Source: Cycas panzhihuaensis (lineage: Eukaryota > Cycadophyta). From it: a stretch of 64,000 bases of DNA. Location of the stretch: assembly GCA_023213395.1 (NCBI GenBank), contig CM041465.1, positions 40,803,741-40,867,740 of the forward strand, written 5' to 3'. This document shows, in pieces, positions 11,517 to 22,952 of this stretch. Positions within the stretch are counted from its first letter, which is position 1, and every line of letters begins with the position of its first letter. A program made the position numbers and the translations under genes. The notes beneath the pieces were generated by a model that was given only the letters and a program-made list of their open reading frames with translations, did no database searches and had not been told where the DNA came from.

Positions 11517-12774
11517 TCATAACCTTTCCTTAACTACGATCACAATCTTTTTTAAAGAAATCTTCCTTGAATATCGATCGTTTCGATAGGTTATCCCTAC
11601 GATGATTACAATGTTTACTATCCTCAGGATTTGCATCTCTTTTTTTTTTTTAAACCTCTCTTTTGTTGTATAAGGTTTAAGTCGACTCCGATTGACCTTT
11701 TTCACCAATAGGGTTCCGTCGAGTTGCTTAAGTTGAACAACTCCATTGTTTCCAATATGATCGACCTTGTACAATCCTAACCATTTTAGCTTCGTTTTAC
11801 CTGGTTTTATGTGGAATATGCTATCATATAATAGCACAAGATCGCCAACCGGAATTGAGGTGTTCGAAGATGCCTATCGTCCCAAGCCTTTCTCTACTGC
11901 TTCTCTGCCTTGAGTTCCCATAATGCCCTCACTCTTTGTTCATCTAGCCTCATTAAGTTTATAAGTCGTTATTCTCTAGAGTCTTCTTCATCCATACGTA
12001 GCTAAACTGCTACCCTCAAACTCTCTACCTAAAACTTTAGAGATACTATAGCTTCAAGGCCGTAAACCAATTGAAATGGTGTTTGCCTATGGGATCTCTT
12101 AACTATTGTCCTATGCCCATAAAATAGAATGTAATCTTTCTGCCCAGTCAGTCCTACCTTCACCATAGAATTTTATTTGTTCTTTCTACTTGGCCATTGG
12201 CCCTAGGATAATATGGTGAGGATTTTTATGTTGTATCAGAAATTCTATGGTAAGATGTTTAATTATATTATTCAAAAAGCAACTACCCTGATATGATATA
12301 ATTTCTAATGGGCAACCAAAACGAAAAATTATGGTTTCATATAGAAGCCGTACTATTCTTCCGGCATCATAGGTCCTCATAGGCCTTGCCTCTATCCAGT
12401 TCATCAAAAAATATGTGGCAACTAAAATGTACTTGCCATTTGTTCACTTTGTTGATGAACTGATTGGACCAACAAAGTCTGTTCCCCATTTCTCAAATGG
12501 AGCCTATGCTAAAATTGGATGGAGTGACATGAAGTGTTGCTTATAGAACCTGCACATATGTCGACAAACATCGCAGGTTTTTACCTATTTTTCTACATCC
12601 TCAAACAATGTGGGCCACCATAAACCTGCTAGTAAAATTTTCCTAGCAGTTGGTTCCACACTTTGATGCTTGGTTGCTACTCCTTCATGGGCTTCCTGTA
12701 CAATGGCATCCACTTCATGTTCCAAAATGCATCTCCTCAATACTCCATCTAGTCCAAGCTTGTATAGCATCCCC
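11517..12774 (-). pseudogene. pol: G4 integrase remnant
   Basis: The N-terminal zinc region starts at about 12770 (ILEHEVDAIVQEAHEG, then KILLAGLWWPTLFEDVEK). The catalytic core follows with KWGTDFVGPI-like and WIEARPMRTYDAGR blocks. The second catalytic block reads SYQGSCF where S-D-Q-G is expected, so the aspartate is lost. The C-terminal domain (11517-11837) keeps LLYDSIFHIKPGKTKLKWLG and VQLKQLDG, matching the G1 tail. There is no chromodomain. The upstream part continues beyond copia C2 at 15597. Confidence 0.85.
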
Positions 12775-12961
12775 TGTTAGAATATAATGTCTAATCCTTT
12801 TATATATTAATGACACATGTCAATAACACGTGTCATTATGCTATGTATCAGTTACAAAGTAGTTCCACAGGGTTACAAACCCTAATTGTATATATATACT
12901 CATAAACTCTCAATAAGATTATCGAGCATTCTTCATCTACCATTGTAGCTTCAATCCTACA
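12775..12961 (+). repeat. 5' LTR of C2
   Basis: It starts TGTTAGAATATA and ends TCCTACA. The primer site follows at 12962-12973, cagtatcaaagc, which differs from the initiator tRNA-Met site at three positions. Confidence 0.92.
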
Positions 12962-13454
12962 CAGTATCAAAGCAAGGTTAGGTCTAGATCTTGTCTGGAG
13001 AAGCATTTCTATATGACTGTATGAACAGGTCTGTACACCAATACGGTCAAAAAAAAAAAAATCTCAGAATTTGATGAAATTTCACCTAGAGGGGCGCCTC
13101 GGCCTACTCTTCACTTCTCTCCAAAGGACCGAACTCAAATTTCGTTGTTTTGATGCCCTAAAGATCGCTCAAGTCGACGATCGCCATTGGAGTTTTTTGC
13201 TCGTTTCTCACTGTACGAACGTCTATACCAAGAAAACTCGGTATCAATAGAAAGCTCTCAGCATAAGCTTTCCATTGATATATGATTCAAAGACCTTCTC
13301 CTTCAGATCTGGAAGAAATCCACAAAATCGTGAAAGAACCCTAGCCGCCCATTGGAGTTCCGTCTCGCTTTTTCTCCTCACTGAGAGGTCCATTCAAAAA
13401 CACAATTGCAGATCGGGAATCTACGCATCAAGGCCGTCCTTTTGACACCTCTTT

Positions 13455-15409
13455 CAAAGCATATCGATGCCTAGATCCTCTAACCAACAAGATCTATCCC
13501 AGTAGGGATGTGCACTTTGACGAATCAACTAATGAAGACCAAGTTGATGGGAAAACTGTACCTACTCAATCAGCTGACATCATCATACCAAGTTGGACTC
13601 AATCTCACTCTAAGATAGATCAACGTGAACAACAAGGAACAGAAAATACACCACCACCAGCTGTCACTATAAGTGTCTCTAATGAAGGATCCCACTCATC
13701 TGAACAAAACGAGGCTGTCAACAACTCAATTCAACCGCAAAATCCCTCAAAAAAAATGTGCCAAAATGGTACCTGAAAACAATGGAGGAATCTAAAGTAA
13801 ATCCAGATCTCATTCAAGAAGGGAAAAGAACCAGAAGTCAAACGCATCACGGGCTCGCTGCTCAACATGATATATCATATCAACAAGCCCAAAATGATCC
13901 TCATTGGAAAGAAGCAATGAATGAAGAAATGGAATCAATCGACAATAATAAAACCTGGGAACTTACTACTCCTCCTCAAGGAAAACCCATCATTGGATGT
14001 AGATGGTTTTATAAAATCAAAGAAAAATCGGATGGATCAATTGAGAAGTACAAGGCATGACTTGTTGCAAAAGGCTATTCTCAAACTCAAGGAATAGATT
14101 ATGATGAAACGTTTGCTCCTATCAGTAAAATGACAACTATCAGGACAGTAATTGCCCTAGTTGCACAAAATAATTGGCCAATGTATCAAATGGATGTCAA
14201 AGGAGCTTTTCTCAATGGAGATCTTGAGGAAGTATACATGGAACAACCACCAGGATACATTACACAAGGACAGGGAAACCTTGTCTGCAAACTTAACAAG
14301 GCTCTTTATGGACTAAAACAGGCTCCTAGGGCTTGGTATGCAAAGATGGACTCCTACCTGCAAAGTCTTGGAATGAAGCGATCAGAAGTTGACTCTAGCC
14401 TTTACATTCACACTGACAAGAATGACAAAGTCACCATTCTTGTATTGTATGTAGATGATCTGATACTCACTGGTAATAACACCAACTGGATTAACTCTTT
14501 GCGACTTCAATTGTCCAAAACCTTCAAAATGACAGATTTAGGAGAAATCCACTACTACCTAGGAATAGAAATTCATAAGCTAAAGGGTGGAATCTTCATA
14601 CATCAAAGTAAGTATACAACACACATATTAGAAGACTTCGGTATGACGAACTACAAACCATCTCTCACACCCATGTGCTCTGGAACCAAGCTCACTGTTG
14701 ATCCTAATGGGGAACCAATAAATGAAACTCATTACAGGAAACTAGTTGGAAATCTCATATATCTCACTTCAACTAGACCAGACATTGCATTTGCAGTAGG
14801 GTTAATCTCAAGGTACATGTCTGCCCCAAAGGTATCACATTAGAAAGCAGCCAAGCATATTCTTCGTTACCTGCAAGGATCAAAGACATATGGTATTTAC
14901 TACAGTAATCAAGGATCAAATCTATTAACCGAGTACACAAACTCGAACTAGACAGGAGACATTGACAGTCGGAAATCTACCTCTTGATACTGTTTCGACC
15001 TGGGAAACGATATTGTATCTTGGAGAACAAAGAAACAATCCACTATATCATTATCTACATCCGAAGTAGAATACCAGGCAGCAATTCAATCCTCCTGTGA
15101 GGCTATCTGGCTAAGACGTCTTTTGGATGAACTATAGTTTTCTCAAAAGGCTGCAACTGTAATCAATTGTGACAATCAGAGCACCATTCAAATGACAAAG
15201 AACCCAGTTTTTCATGCCTGAACGAAACATATTAAAGTTCATCATCACTTCATCCGAGAGAAAGTAGACACAGGGGAAGTCAAATTGTCCTATTGTCCAA
15301 GTTCATAACAATTAGCTGACATCTTAACGAAACCTCTTCCCAAGGAGAAGTTCATGTACCTTAGAGATAAGATCGGTATGAAGACAAAGGATATGACATT
15401 AAGAGGGGA
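13455..15409 (+). pseudogene. pol: C2 truncated pol: integrase end, reverse transcriptase, RNase H
   Basis: The first recognisable piece is the end of integrase (KAYRCLDPLTNKIY, about 13455). A serine- and proline-rich linker, the KEAMNEEMESIDNNKTW block (about 13908-13958) and the RT follow. The RT core is open from 14130 to 14843, with QMDVKGAFLNGDL and an intact YVDD at 14448-14459. A stop at 14841-14843 and further stops break the RNase H region, which still shows NCDNQSTIQM and FHA-TKHIKVHHHF. The polypurine tract (aagagggga) precedes the 3' LTR. The missing 5' half shows that the element could only have moved with help from another copy, or was trimmed after insertion. Confidence 0.88.
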
Positions 15410-15596
15410 TGTCAGAATATATTATCTAATCCTTTTGTATATTAATGACGCGTGTCAATAACACGTATCATTATGCTATGTATCAGTTACAAAGTAGTTC
15501 CAGAGGGTTACAAACCCTAATTGTATGTATATACTCATATACTCTCAATAAGATTATCGAGCATTCTTCATCTGCCATTGTAGCTTCAATCCTACA
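15410..15596 (+). repeat. 3' LTR of C2
   Basis: It is the same length as the 5' LTR, starts TGTCAGAATATA and ends TCCTACA, and is followed by the target duplication tcccc. Confidence 0.92.
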
Positions 15597-16870
15597 TCCC
15601 CTAGATCAATTCAAATGGAAAAGTTTTCTTAATAAAGCTCCATCATTTTGCTCGTTTCAAACCAATTAGTGTCTATCTTATTGCAAAAGGTATTGTGCAA
15701 TTCCTTCATACCATGTTGCCATTGCTTTGATAGAGAATAATTCCATATTTGGAAATTCATCTTGAACTCCAATGGTTAGTTCCCCTTTTGTGCTTCTTGA
15801 AAGCAAGTCAGGTACAATGTGTTTTCCCCCCTTTTTAACAATAATTTTAAAATTAAATTCTTGAAATAACATTAGCCATCTACTAATTCTTCCCTATAAT
15901 ATAGGTTTATTAATGAGATATCGAATAGCCTAATGGTCCACAAAAAAAAAAAAAAACAAAAGGATTAGCCAAAAGATAATGTCTAAATGTTTGCAAAGCG
16001 TAGACCATCCCTAGGCCTTCTCTTTTAGTAACTGAATAATTCTGCTTGGCCATGGTCAACTTCAGGCTGGCAAAATAAATTGGAAGATCAATGTTACCAT
16101 CTCCAGGTTGCACTAAAACACATCCTATCGCAAACAGGGAAGCATCAACATGTACGTGAAATGGCTTGTCCCGGTCTAGAAATCTCAAAATTGGGGCCTA
16201 TGCGATTTTCTTTTTCAATAAATCAAATGCAAGTTGTTGTTGCATTGTCCACTGCCACACAGCTTTCTTTTTCAAAAGTATCTCTAGGGGGTTGGCAATC
16301 TAAGCATATTCCTTGATAAACTTCATGTAATTGCCTGTCATTTCAAGGAAAATTTTTACCTACTTTGTTGTTTTTGGTGTCAAAAAGTTCAAAATGACTG
16401 CCACTTTCCCAGGATCTATTAAAAGATTGTCCTTAGTCACAATGTGTCCTAACAATGATCCAAACAAAACCATGAATGTGCATCCCGATGGATTCAGGTA
16501 CAGATTACTTCTCCTGCATGTTTCCAACATTAGTCTCAAACTTCCAAGATGATTTTTCAGCAGTGTGTAAAGTGTCCAATCATCCAAGAAAGCTTCAATA
16601 GTCTTCCCTATTGTTTATTTGAAGATATTCAATATTACTCATTGGAAGGTAGGTAGGGCATTAGCTAATCTAAATGGCATGACTCTATAGTCATGCGTAC
16701 CCCATTTAGTCACAAATATAGTTTTCAATTGATTTTCAAGGGCTATTCTCACTTGGTTATACCCGCTAAAACCATCAGTAAAAAAATACACCTCATGACC
16801 AGCTACTTTCTTTAAAATATCTTAAGTGAAGGGAATGGGAAAGTCATGGGAATATCCCCAGAAACATAAA
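15597..16870 (-). pseudogene. pol: G4 reverse transcriptase and RNase H remnant
   Basis: On the minus strand, the RT begins near 16870 with a broken FPIPFT-DILKKVAGHEVYF block, then GFSGYNQVRIA. The AFLDDWTLYTLL catalytic block (around 16560-16600) keeps both aspartates. The thumb (LLGHIVTKDNLLIDPGKV) and the RNase H follow, with HVHVDASLFAIGCVLVQ near 16150 and the KQNYSVTKREGLGMVYALQ block. A short internal A-run (15943-15957 region on +) interrupts the DHQA block. Gag and protease were not found upstream. Confidence 0.85.
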
Positions 16871-18901
16871 CCCATAGTTTGTTTATTATTAGAATATTTT
16901 TGACTTGTTTCTTCCAAGCCAAGAAATGATCACTAAGATAATTTAATTATATTAGTTGCAGCCATTTGAAGTGCCATTTTGTCTTAGGTATGTGTCCTGT
17001 TTACCTAAAAAGGTTTTCTAATCTAATATCTATAGTTTTTATGTCTCCTTTCCTAATAGCCCCTGATAGTTGAGACAGTTCTGTCTAATAGCATACCTGG
17101 TTACAAGTGGTAGCTCGGGGACCCTATATACCCGAATGTATGCGGACACTACGGAAGGCTCGGTCGCCCCCCAACACTGTTGACCCACCTGCACCGAATT
17201 TACAGCCTGAACAACGAATCCTCATCTAAGGGCACACTTACAACCAAGGCACTTACCCTTTCCAAGTCTAGCCCGGCCTCCAAACTCCAAGGTTTAGGTA
17301 TCACACCTCTGCCTGCCACTCAATACACTTGATAGCTATTGCCTCCCCTACAGTGCATAGAGTTCGAGGGAGCATGATAGCGTGTGTGATAGTGGTAACT
17401 TCAAGCATCCTAATTGTTCCCCTTGCAAGGCTAGTAATAAGGGTGGTTCAATTAGGTGTTATCTTATTTAATCTTTCAAGTTTATAAAATATTTTAAGGT
17501 TTTGTGATTAAAAGTTTTGTGTTTTTAAACAAAAATATGTCATAAAACTAGAAAAGCCCTTAAAATTTTGTAAAAATTACCTAAGACGGACTTGAAATGA
17601 TTGAAACGGGCTATAAAATGATTAAAATACCAAGCTTTAGGTTAGGTACTAAAATCAAAAAACGAACATTCTTAGAATATCCTAAAATATATAACCTAAA
17701 GTTTTTAAACTATTGAAAATAAAATATCAAACAACGAGATTTGGAAAATTGGGTGTATAATAGTGGATACAAAGGGAAAATTCTCCTTGTTGGACCTATG
17801 AAATCACAAATTGGCATTATATTTAAGGCGATGACGTTGCAAGGAGCTCAACGAGTGGTCATAATACATGGTTTTGTTACTTCTTCCATGAATGGTAGTG
17901 AAGAGAAATAAGAAGAGTTGCCTGAGTTTGCCTCTTCATTACATCAATCGATCCCTCTGAATTTATTTGCCCATACGCCTCTGTCTAAAGATAAATCTTT
18001 TGTCTTCAAATCATTGCCAGTGATCTATGCTTCGTCGCTTCAGTCCTCTGAAAGAAATATTTGTGATAACCTTTGTTCCATTTCTCGTTGGCATCCGTTG
18101 ACTGTGGCATTGCAGTCTAATCTAAAAACATAGACTTAACCTAATCGTGTAAGACGGATCTCGAGAATGAGGAGTTGCTAGTTGATTGCAAATATGTCTA
18201 CAAGTTCGTGGCGAGCAATGGTGTGGCGTGGCATTACAGTCCGTTGCAATCTCGTGGCATTGTTGTCCAATTAATAGTTCCTTGGCAAATTCGATAAGAC
18301 GATGCAATCGTTGCATGGCAATATTGTCGTTCGAGCAATTGCGAGGAGACGTTTGTATCCGTGGAGAAACATAGTGGGTAGTCTGAGCAATTCTATGATG
18401 TATTCATTGAGACGTTGCGTCGTCGTAATCTGTTGAGGAGGGCCTGTCAGAGATTTGTCAAAGGAAATATAGTGAGGAGACTTCAATCAACACAAAGTAT
18501 TTTGAGGTAGTCATTCAATGCAATCCATGGTGTATTCGTTGTGATCTAACGAGAAATTGGCAAGCAATCCAAGCAATTTCATTTGTCGTTATGTGGCTAT
18601 CTATTACAGTTGTTGAAGAAAATGCAAACAAAAAATTTATGAAGACGGAAATGTAGATGGAAAAGAAACGAGTACAACACACTTATGGCGAGTACAAAGT
18701 ACCTTCACAACGATGGTTATTTGAAGGTGTGATTGTGCACAGATTTAAATATGCAGAGAACTACAAAATTAGTAGAGCAAAAATGTACCACCACCAGTTG
18801 TTTTACCATGGACTAATTTGTTCTTTCCCTGGTCAAAATCAAAAGCAAGTACAACATTCTTCTCAGTGGAAGATGGTCCCAAGGAGAACAAAACAACTCT
18901 T
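16871..18901 (-). other. Unassigned interior of X between the RT remnant and its 5' LTR
   Basis: About 2 kb with no domain I recognise on either strand. 17080-17420 is GC-richer and contains several short CCC/GGG runs. 17440-17770 is AT-rich. 18130-18660 holds short open frames without family resemblance. It should be the leader plus gag and protease region of X or G4, but no zinc knuckle or DSG/DGG protease site is visible. Confidence 0.4.
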
Positions 18902-18913
18902 GCTCTAATACCA
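18902..18913 (-). promoter_or_regulatory. Primer binding site of X (initiator tRNA-Met type)
   Basis: On the minus strand the bases tggtattagagc lie two bases inside the right LTR. They match the initiator tRNA-Met site with one difference. This fixes the minus orientation of X. It also differs from the tggttccattgc site of G1, which argues that X and the G4 body may be separate elements. Confidence 0.75.
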
Positions 18914-18915
18914 AG

Positions 18916-19372
18916 TGAAAGAAGTGGCATTCATGCCAACTTCCACCCAGGATTCAATCACACAAACAAAACAAAGAGAAGAGCAACAATGGAGATGAGG
19001 AGATCAAATTATTTGGGCCTCCAAAATCAACATCTATTCATTCATCCATTCAAATTACATCGATATTGCCTCACATATATACATATATAATAGTTACGTG
19101 AGAGGCAAGAAAGTGAGGAGGGTAGATCATGCAAGGTGACATTTGGCACCTTGCATGATTAACTTACAATGTGTTACAATGAGGTGTGAGCAGAAAAGAC
19201 CCCACATGCCTATGCTCAAAACCTCAAGTTGTAACTTAACACAATCATGAGACTAATACCCTTCAATATACTAACTTAGCATACAAACTTTACATTAAAT
19301 ATTACAAATGTACATCACATTTACAAGATGACTAATGTTGAATTAATAAAATCAACATTAATTTTTCTATCA
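18916..19372 (-). repeat. 5' LTR of X with a strong hairpin
   Basis: The LTR runs from TGAAAGAAG to TCTATCA and abuts the target duplication cttca. It contains a perfect 13-base inverted repeat (19126-19138 and 19147-19159) with an 8-base loop, centred on gcaaggtg/caccttgc. Confidence 0.75.
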
Positions 19373-21079
19373 CTTCACAAATATGATGGTGAGGCCTCTT
19401 TGCTAGGGTGATGACATCATCAGTAAAAGAGCCAGCTCACAAGAAAACCAAATGAGAAGTCCATGAACGTGAGAAGGTTGTTGTCTACACAGACGATCAA
19501 GTGCCTAAATATACTCCTCTTCCTTTGTAGCCTTGGGGCCTACAACAAATTAAGGATTTGGAGGAAGGGAAATTCCCTTCCTTTTGTTGAAAAAGATAGC
19601 TTTACGACACCCTTTATGTGGGATGAAAAAAGCCAAAAGATCTAGATTGTTGAGACCAATCCCGAGAAAAGAACTAAAGGAAGTGGCAACTAAGATATAA
19701 TCAATTTTAATGTACAAGAATCCTCCATACCAATGAGGCAACACAATCCCATTGAGAGAGTTAATCTCCACTTAGCCTCCAATCATATGGTAAAGGGAGA
19801 TATTATCAAACTGCAAGCTGAAGTTGAGCAGTGGAAAAGTAAATATGAAAACCTGTAGGGTACACACAATGACATATACATGCCTTTTGAAGTTTTGCCT
19901 CTACAACAATAGCCACTAGTAGAAAAAGATGAAGAATAGAGTACAGATGTTTGGCTACTCTGGTTGTAAAGGCGATAAAATCCATAGAGATTGTAACATA
20001 ATCCGACCTTTTCCAAGCACTAGCAAGCGGGAGTTACCAAAAGGTTAAAGGATTGATGTTAGCTATTAAGATTTGTGCATGGACCGCTAAGTTGTCCAAT
20101 AAGATGTAAGGCCGCTAAGGCCACCAATAATATCATAAGGAAAAAGACCCTCGCATGCTTATTTAAAGGATCGAGCTCTACTTGTAAGGGTTGTTGAGTA
20201 TTGTTATCTTGAAGAGAAAGTACTTCAGTACTCCCTTTTGGTGATCTATTTGCAAACTTGTGTTATTTTGGTTTTACTTTTGTTGGTCTGCATCTACAAG
20301 GTCAAATTTTCTGAGAGGGAACGCTTCAGAGATTGTAGATAAAATTCAATAAAGCAAAAATGAATAGATACGAGCACTAGCAGACTTGTTTTGGGAAACT
20401 TCTACCAATCAACAGGAACTTCAAAACTAGGTGACAACTACACACAAAACCTTGGACAGTAAGGAAGCATCATTCTAAGGGGCTTTGGAAATACAATGGA
20501 GAAAGGTAAGGGAAAATTTGGCCACTCCCTCACTTAACTATCTTCCCCCCCTTGAAAAAATGGAAGTAACTCTTAAAATGACCATTAATCAAATTCAAGA
20601 AATCTCCCAACAAGCAGAGGAAATTGAAAGCTTGATTAAAGAATTTCTAAAAGAGCTAGAGCAACTTCGAGTTAGAGGCAAATTACCCCAATTAGTTGAT
20701 GAAGAGTCTAAAAAGCAATATTTGGCAACAACGAATTATGGAGTTGGTGCAATAGATGGGAATACTTCTTCTGATGGCCTAACTCACTCACTTTCTGGGG
20801 ACATAGAGAAGATAGCCTTCCTCGAATGGATGATGAATGTGCGCAAAAGTGCCATGGAGAGAATTAAGTCTAAATTCAATTTTGTGGAGGCCCACATGTT
20901 GCTGATCAATGTGAAAATACTTGAGGAATTTAAGGAACAGATGAGAAAAATTAGCGATGTTGTCAATGAATGATTAAGACAACATTGACGCAATTCAATC
21001 AATTCTAGAATAGCTCAATGTAAATACCAATCATGGACCCCAATAGACAAAGAAAACTTGGCTGAAAAAGGAGAGTCTT
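19373..21079 (+). pseudogene. H1 part 3: C-terminal part of the K-family extra ORF
   Basis: The bases align with 61177-61213 and then 61760-63090. About 545 bases present in the second copy are missing at about 19406. The best open piece, 20485-20973, is rich in Glu, Lys and Leu and predicts coiled coil (EISQQAEEIESLIKEFLKEL). It ends at a stop shared by both copies (EQMRKISDVVNE here, EQMEHISTVVDE there). A lysine-rich stretch around 19430-19490 could be a nuclear signal. After 20973 come about 100 noncoding bases up to the G1 insertion. Confidence 0.75.
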
Positions 21080-21558
21080 TGTGTGCGGCTGAAATATTAC
21101 CTGTTTTGGATAGATGAAGGTGCAACCAACACTGACTGCAGGTGCAACCAGGTACAACCAACGCTGACTGCAGGTGCAACAACAGGTGCAACCATCGATG
21201 ACTGCAGGTGCAAGCCGGGTAGGGAAAATGTGATTAGGGTAGCAACTAAAGAATTCAGGCAGTATTAGTTAGGATTTTGAACTATAAACCAGTTATGTAA
21301 CTATGTAACTATGTAGAGAATATAAAGTATAGAACGAGGATAACTTAGGGCACGTGTAGAGATCATCTGCATCATTGTATATTCTTGTGGGCTATTGACT
21401 GTTGTTGTACTTGCTTCGGCCTGCGTCTATTTGTGAGAGGACCAAACACAGCGCCCTTTTGTCTAATGAAGTCGGTTATTTGTGCTCCAATATTGTACCT
21501 TTCTTTATGACTATATTTCTTTGAGTATGGTTAATTGGTAACAAGGAAGGCACACACA
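21080..21558 (+). repeat. 5' LTR of G1
   Basis: It begins TGTGTGCGGCTG and ends GCACACACA. It has 479 bases against 579 in the 3' copy. Most of the difference is in the tandem gtgcaacca array (here about 21118-21215). Downstream, both LTRs carry a ctatgtaactatgta stutter and a TATA-like tataaag. Confidence 0.92.
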
Positions 21559-21560
21559 TT

Positions 21561-21572
21561 TGGTTCCATTGC
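21561..21572 (+). promoter_or_regulatory. Primer binding site of G1 (not initiator Met)
   Basis: The bases tggttccattgc lie two bases after the LTR. G2 and G3 carry tggttccgttgc at the same place, one base different. The tRNA it pairs with was not identified. The 21573-22027 leader is purine-rich with no clear domain. Confidence 0.75.
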
Positions 21573-22027
21573 TGGTTATCCTAAATGAATAAAGGATAAA
21601 GGGTTGGTGAAGAAAGAGTAAAGAAGGCTGCTCATGCCACATAGGGCTAATTCGATGAGGAAAGTTGAGACCAGACAAGAAAGAAGCCAGCGCTGGGAAG
21701 TGGAGAAAAGCCAAGAAGGCACCCGCAGACCCAAGGAGCTAGTAGAAAAGAAGTCGGTGAAGAGACAAGCTTTGCGGGGCCGGCAAGAAGGAAGCCAAAC
21801 CCTAGACGTGCGCAGAAAAGAGAATCAAGGAGAGGAAAGAATAGAAGAGGCCTAGGAGGGCAAGCAGCAGCCAGACGCAGAAAATTTAAAGCAAACAGAA
21901 GATGAGGATGAATAGATTCTTGAAGCAAATCAGGATACCTTAGAAGAGGGAAAAACAATTAGTTTAGAAGTACACAGCACTACCACAGCAGGGTGGGACT
22001 GCTAGATTGTAGAAGTTAAAGACTCCC

Positions 22028-22952
22028 ATGCCCATGTTCAATAGGATAACTGAAATATTTTCAAGCTCAACATTCTTGGAAGAAAGTCCAGAAAGTGCAA
22101 CCTTAAATCAAGGCAGGAGTAAAGGAGGAGGAGCAAGCACAGTAAAGAATACAAACATGACTGGGCAAGGCAGATCAAATTCTTCAAGCCCAACAAACAT
22201 GATGCAAGGACAGTCAACAAGGGGAGGAAATCAAACAACCTCTCCATATGTAATAGTCCAGAATGATGCAATGTTTGGGCATCTACAATTTGATGGTTCA
22301 GGAGACCCTGGAGATCATTTGGCCTTATTTTCCAACATGCTGAAAATCAAGAAAATCAAAGATCCCGAAGAGATCAAGGCAAGATTCTTCTCCACACTAC
22401 GAGGAGCAACAATAGCTTGGTACCATTATGTGGCAAAGACAAATCCCACATGGGAAGTGGTGCAGACACAGTTTTTGGACAGATTTCAAAGCGTAAGGGA
22501 TCCAATGTCCATCTTTTAGGCCTTGAAGGAAATTAGGCAAGTACTAGGTGAGTCCGTAAATGATTTCCATGGTAGACTCAAGATAATTATGAACAAAATG
22601 GATCCTGCTATACCCATGAATCCAATGTTGTCTTTAAAATATTTTGTTCAAGGGTTGCTGCCTAATTTAAAAGAAAAAATCATTTTTCATCCATTAAATA
22701 GTTACGAACAAGTAAAAGAATTGGCGTTGCGATTTGAGAATCAAATGAGAACACGATACTTACAAACTGGAATGCAAAATGTGGGGCAAATAGGCCTACC
22801 ACAATCGACAGTAAATCCGGAAGTTGGAACTTTGAGGAAAGAAGTAGAATTGCTGAAACAACATTCCTCGATGGTACCTGTGGGAGTAAATCAACAAAAT
22901 GAAGAAATTGAAAATTTGAGGGAAGAGATAGCTAGATTGAAAGTGGGAAAAC
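22028..22952 (+). pseudogene. gag: G1 gag, N-terminal part (capsid)
   Basis: The frame opens at 22028 and carries the retrotransposon gag capsid domain: FDGSGDPGDHLALF, then the RFFSTLRGATIAWYHY block and FLDRFQSVRD. A stop at 22517-22519 breaks it, but the reading continues in the same frame with GESVNDFHGRLKIIM and LPNLKEKI. A coiled-coil stretch of Glu, Leu and Lys follows (about 22820-22950). The frame is cut at 22952 by G2 and continues at 28440. The true N-terminus could lie before 22028; I see no decisive signal. Confidence 0.88.

Larger units (their letters stand above)
12775..15596 (+). mobile_element. Internally deleted Ty1/copia element C2
   Basis: Two 187-base LTRs (12775-12961 and 15410-15596) enclose 2.45 kb. 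The target duplication tcccc is perfect (12770-12774 and 15597-15601). The interior joins a leader directly to the end of integrase at about 13455, so gag, protease and most of integrase are missing. The LTRs differ at about 11 of 187 positions. It is inserted in the opposite orientation inside the G4 pol gene. Confidence 0.94.
8509..19372 (-). mobile_element. Composite LTR element X, holding gypsy G4 and copia C2
   Basis: A perfect 5-base duplication, cttca, flanks the block (8504-8508 and 19373-19377), and the outer flanks rejoin into the K-family ORF. Both ends start with the same roughly 50 bases (from 8509 and from 18916). On the right this is a full LTR of about 457 bases with a primer binding site beside it, so X is in minus orientation. 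On the left the LTR stops matching after about 8557. Inside lies a minus-strand gypsy body (G4) that shares protein features with G1. Whether G4 is X's own body or a separate insertion with a later deletion cannot be settled here. Confidence 0.65.

Noticed and set aside
17080-17420. Possible tRNA-derived SINE (ggtagctcgggg resembling an A box and gttcgaggg resembling a B box)
   Set aside because: Spacing and box sequences are poor, with no tail and no target duplication.
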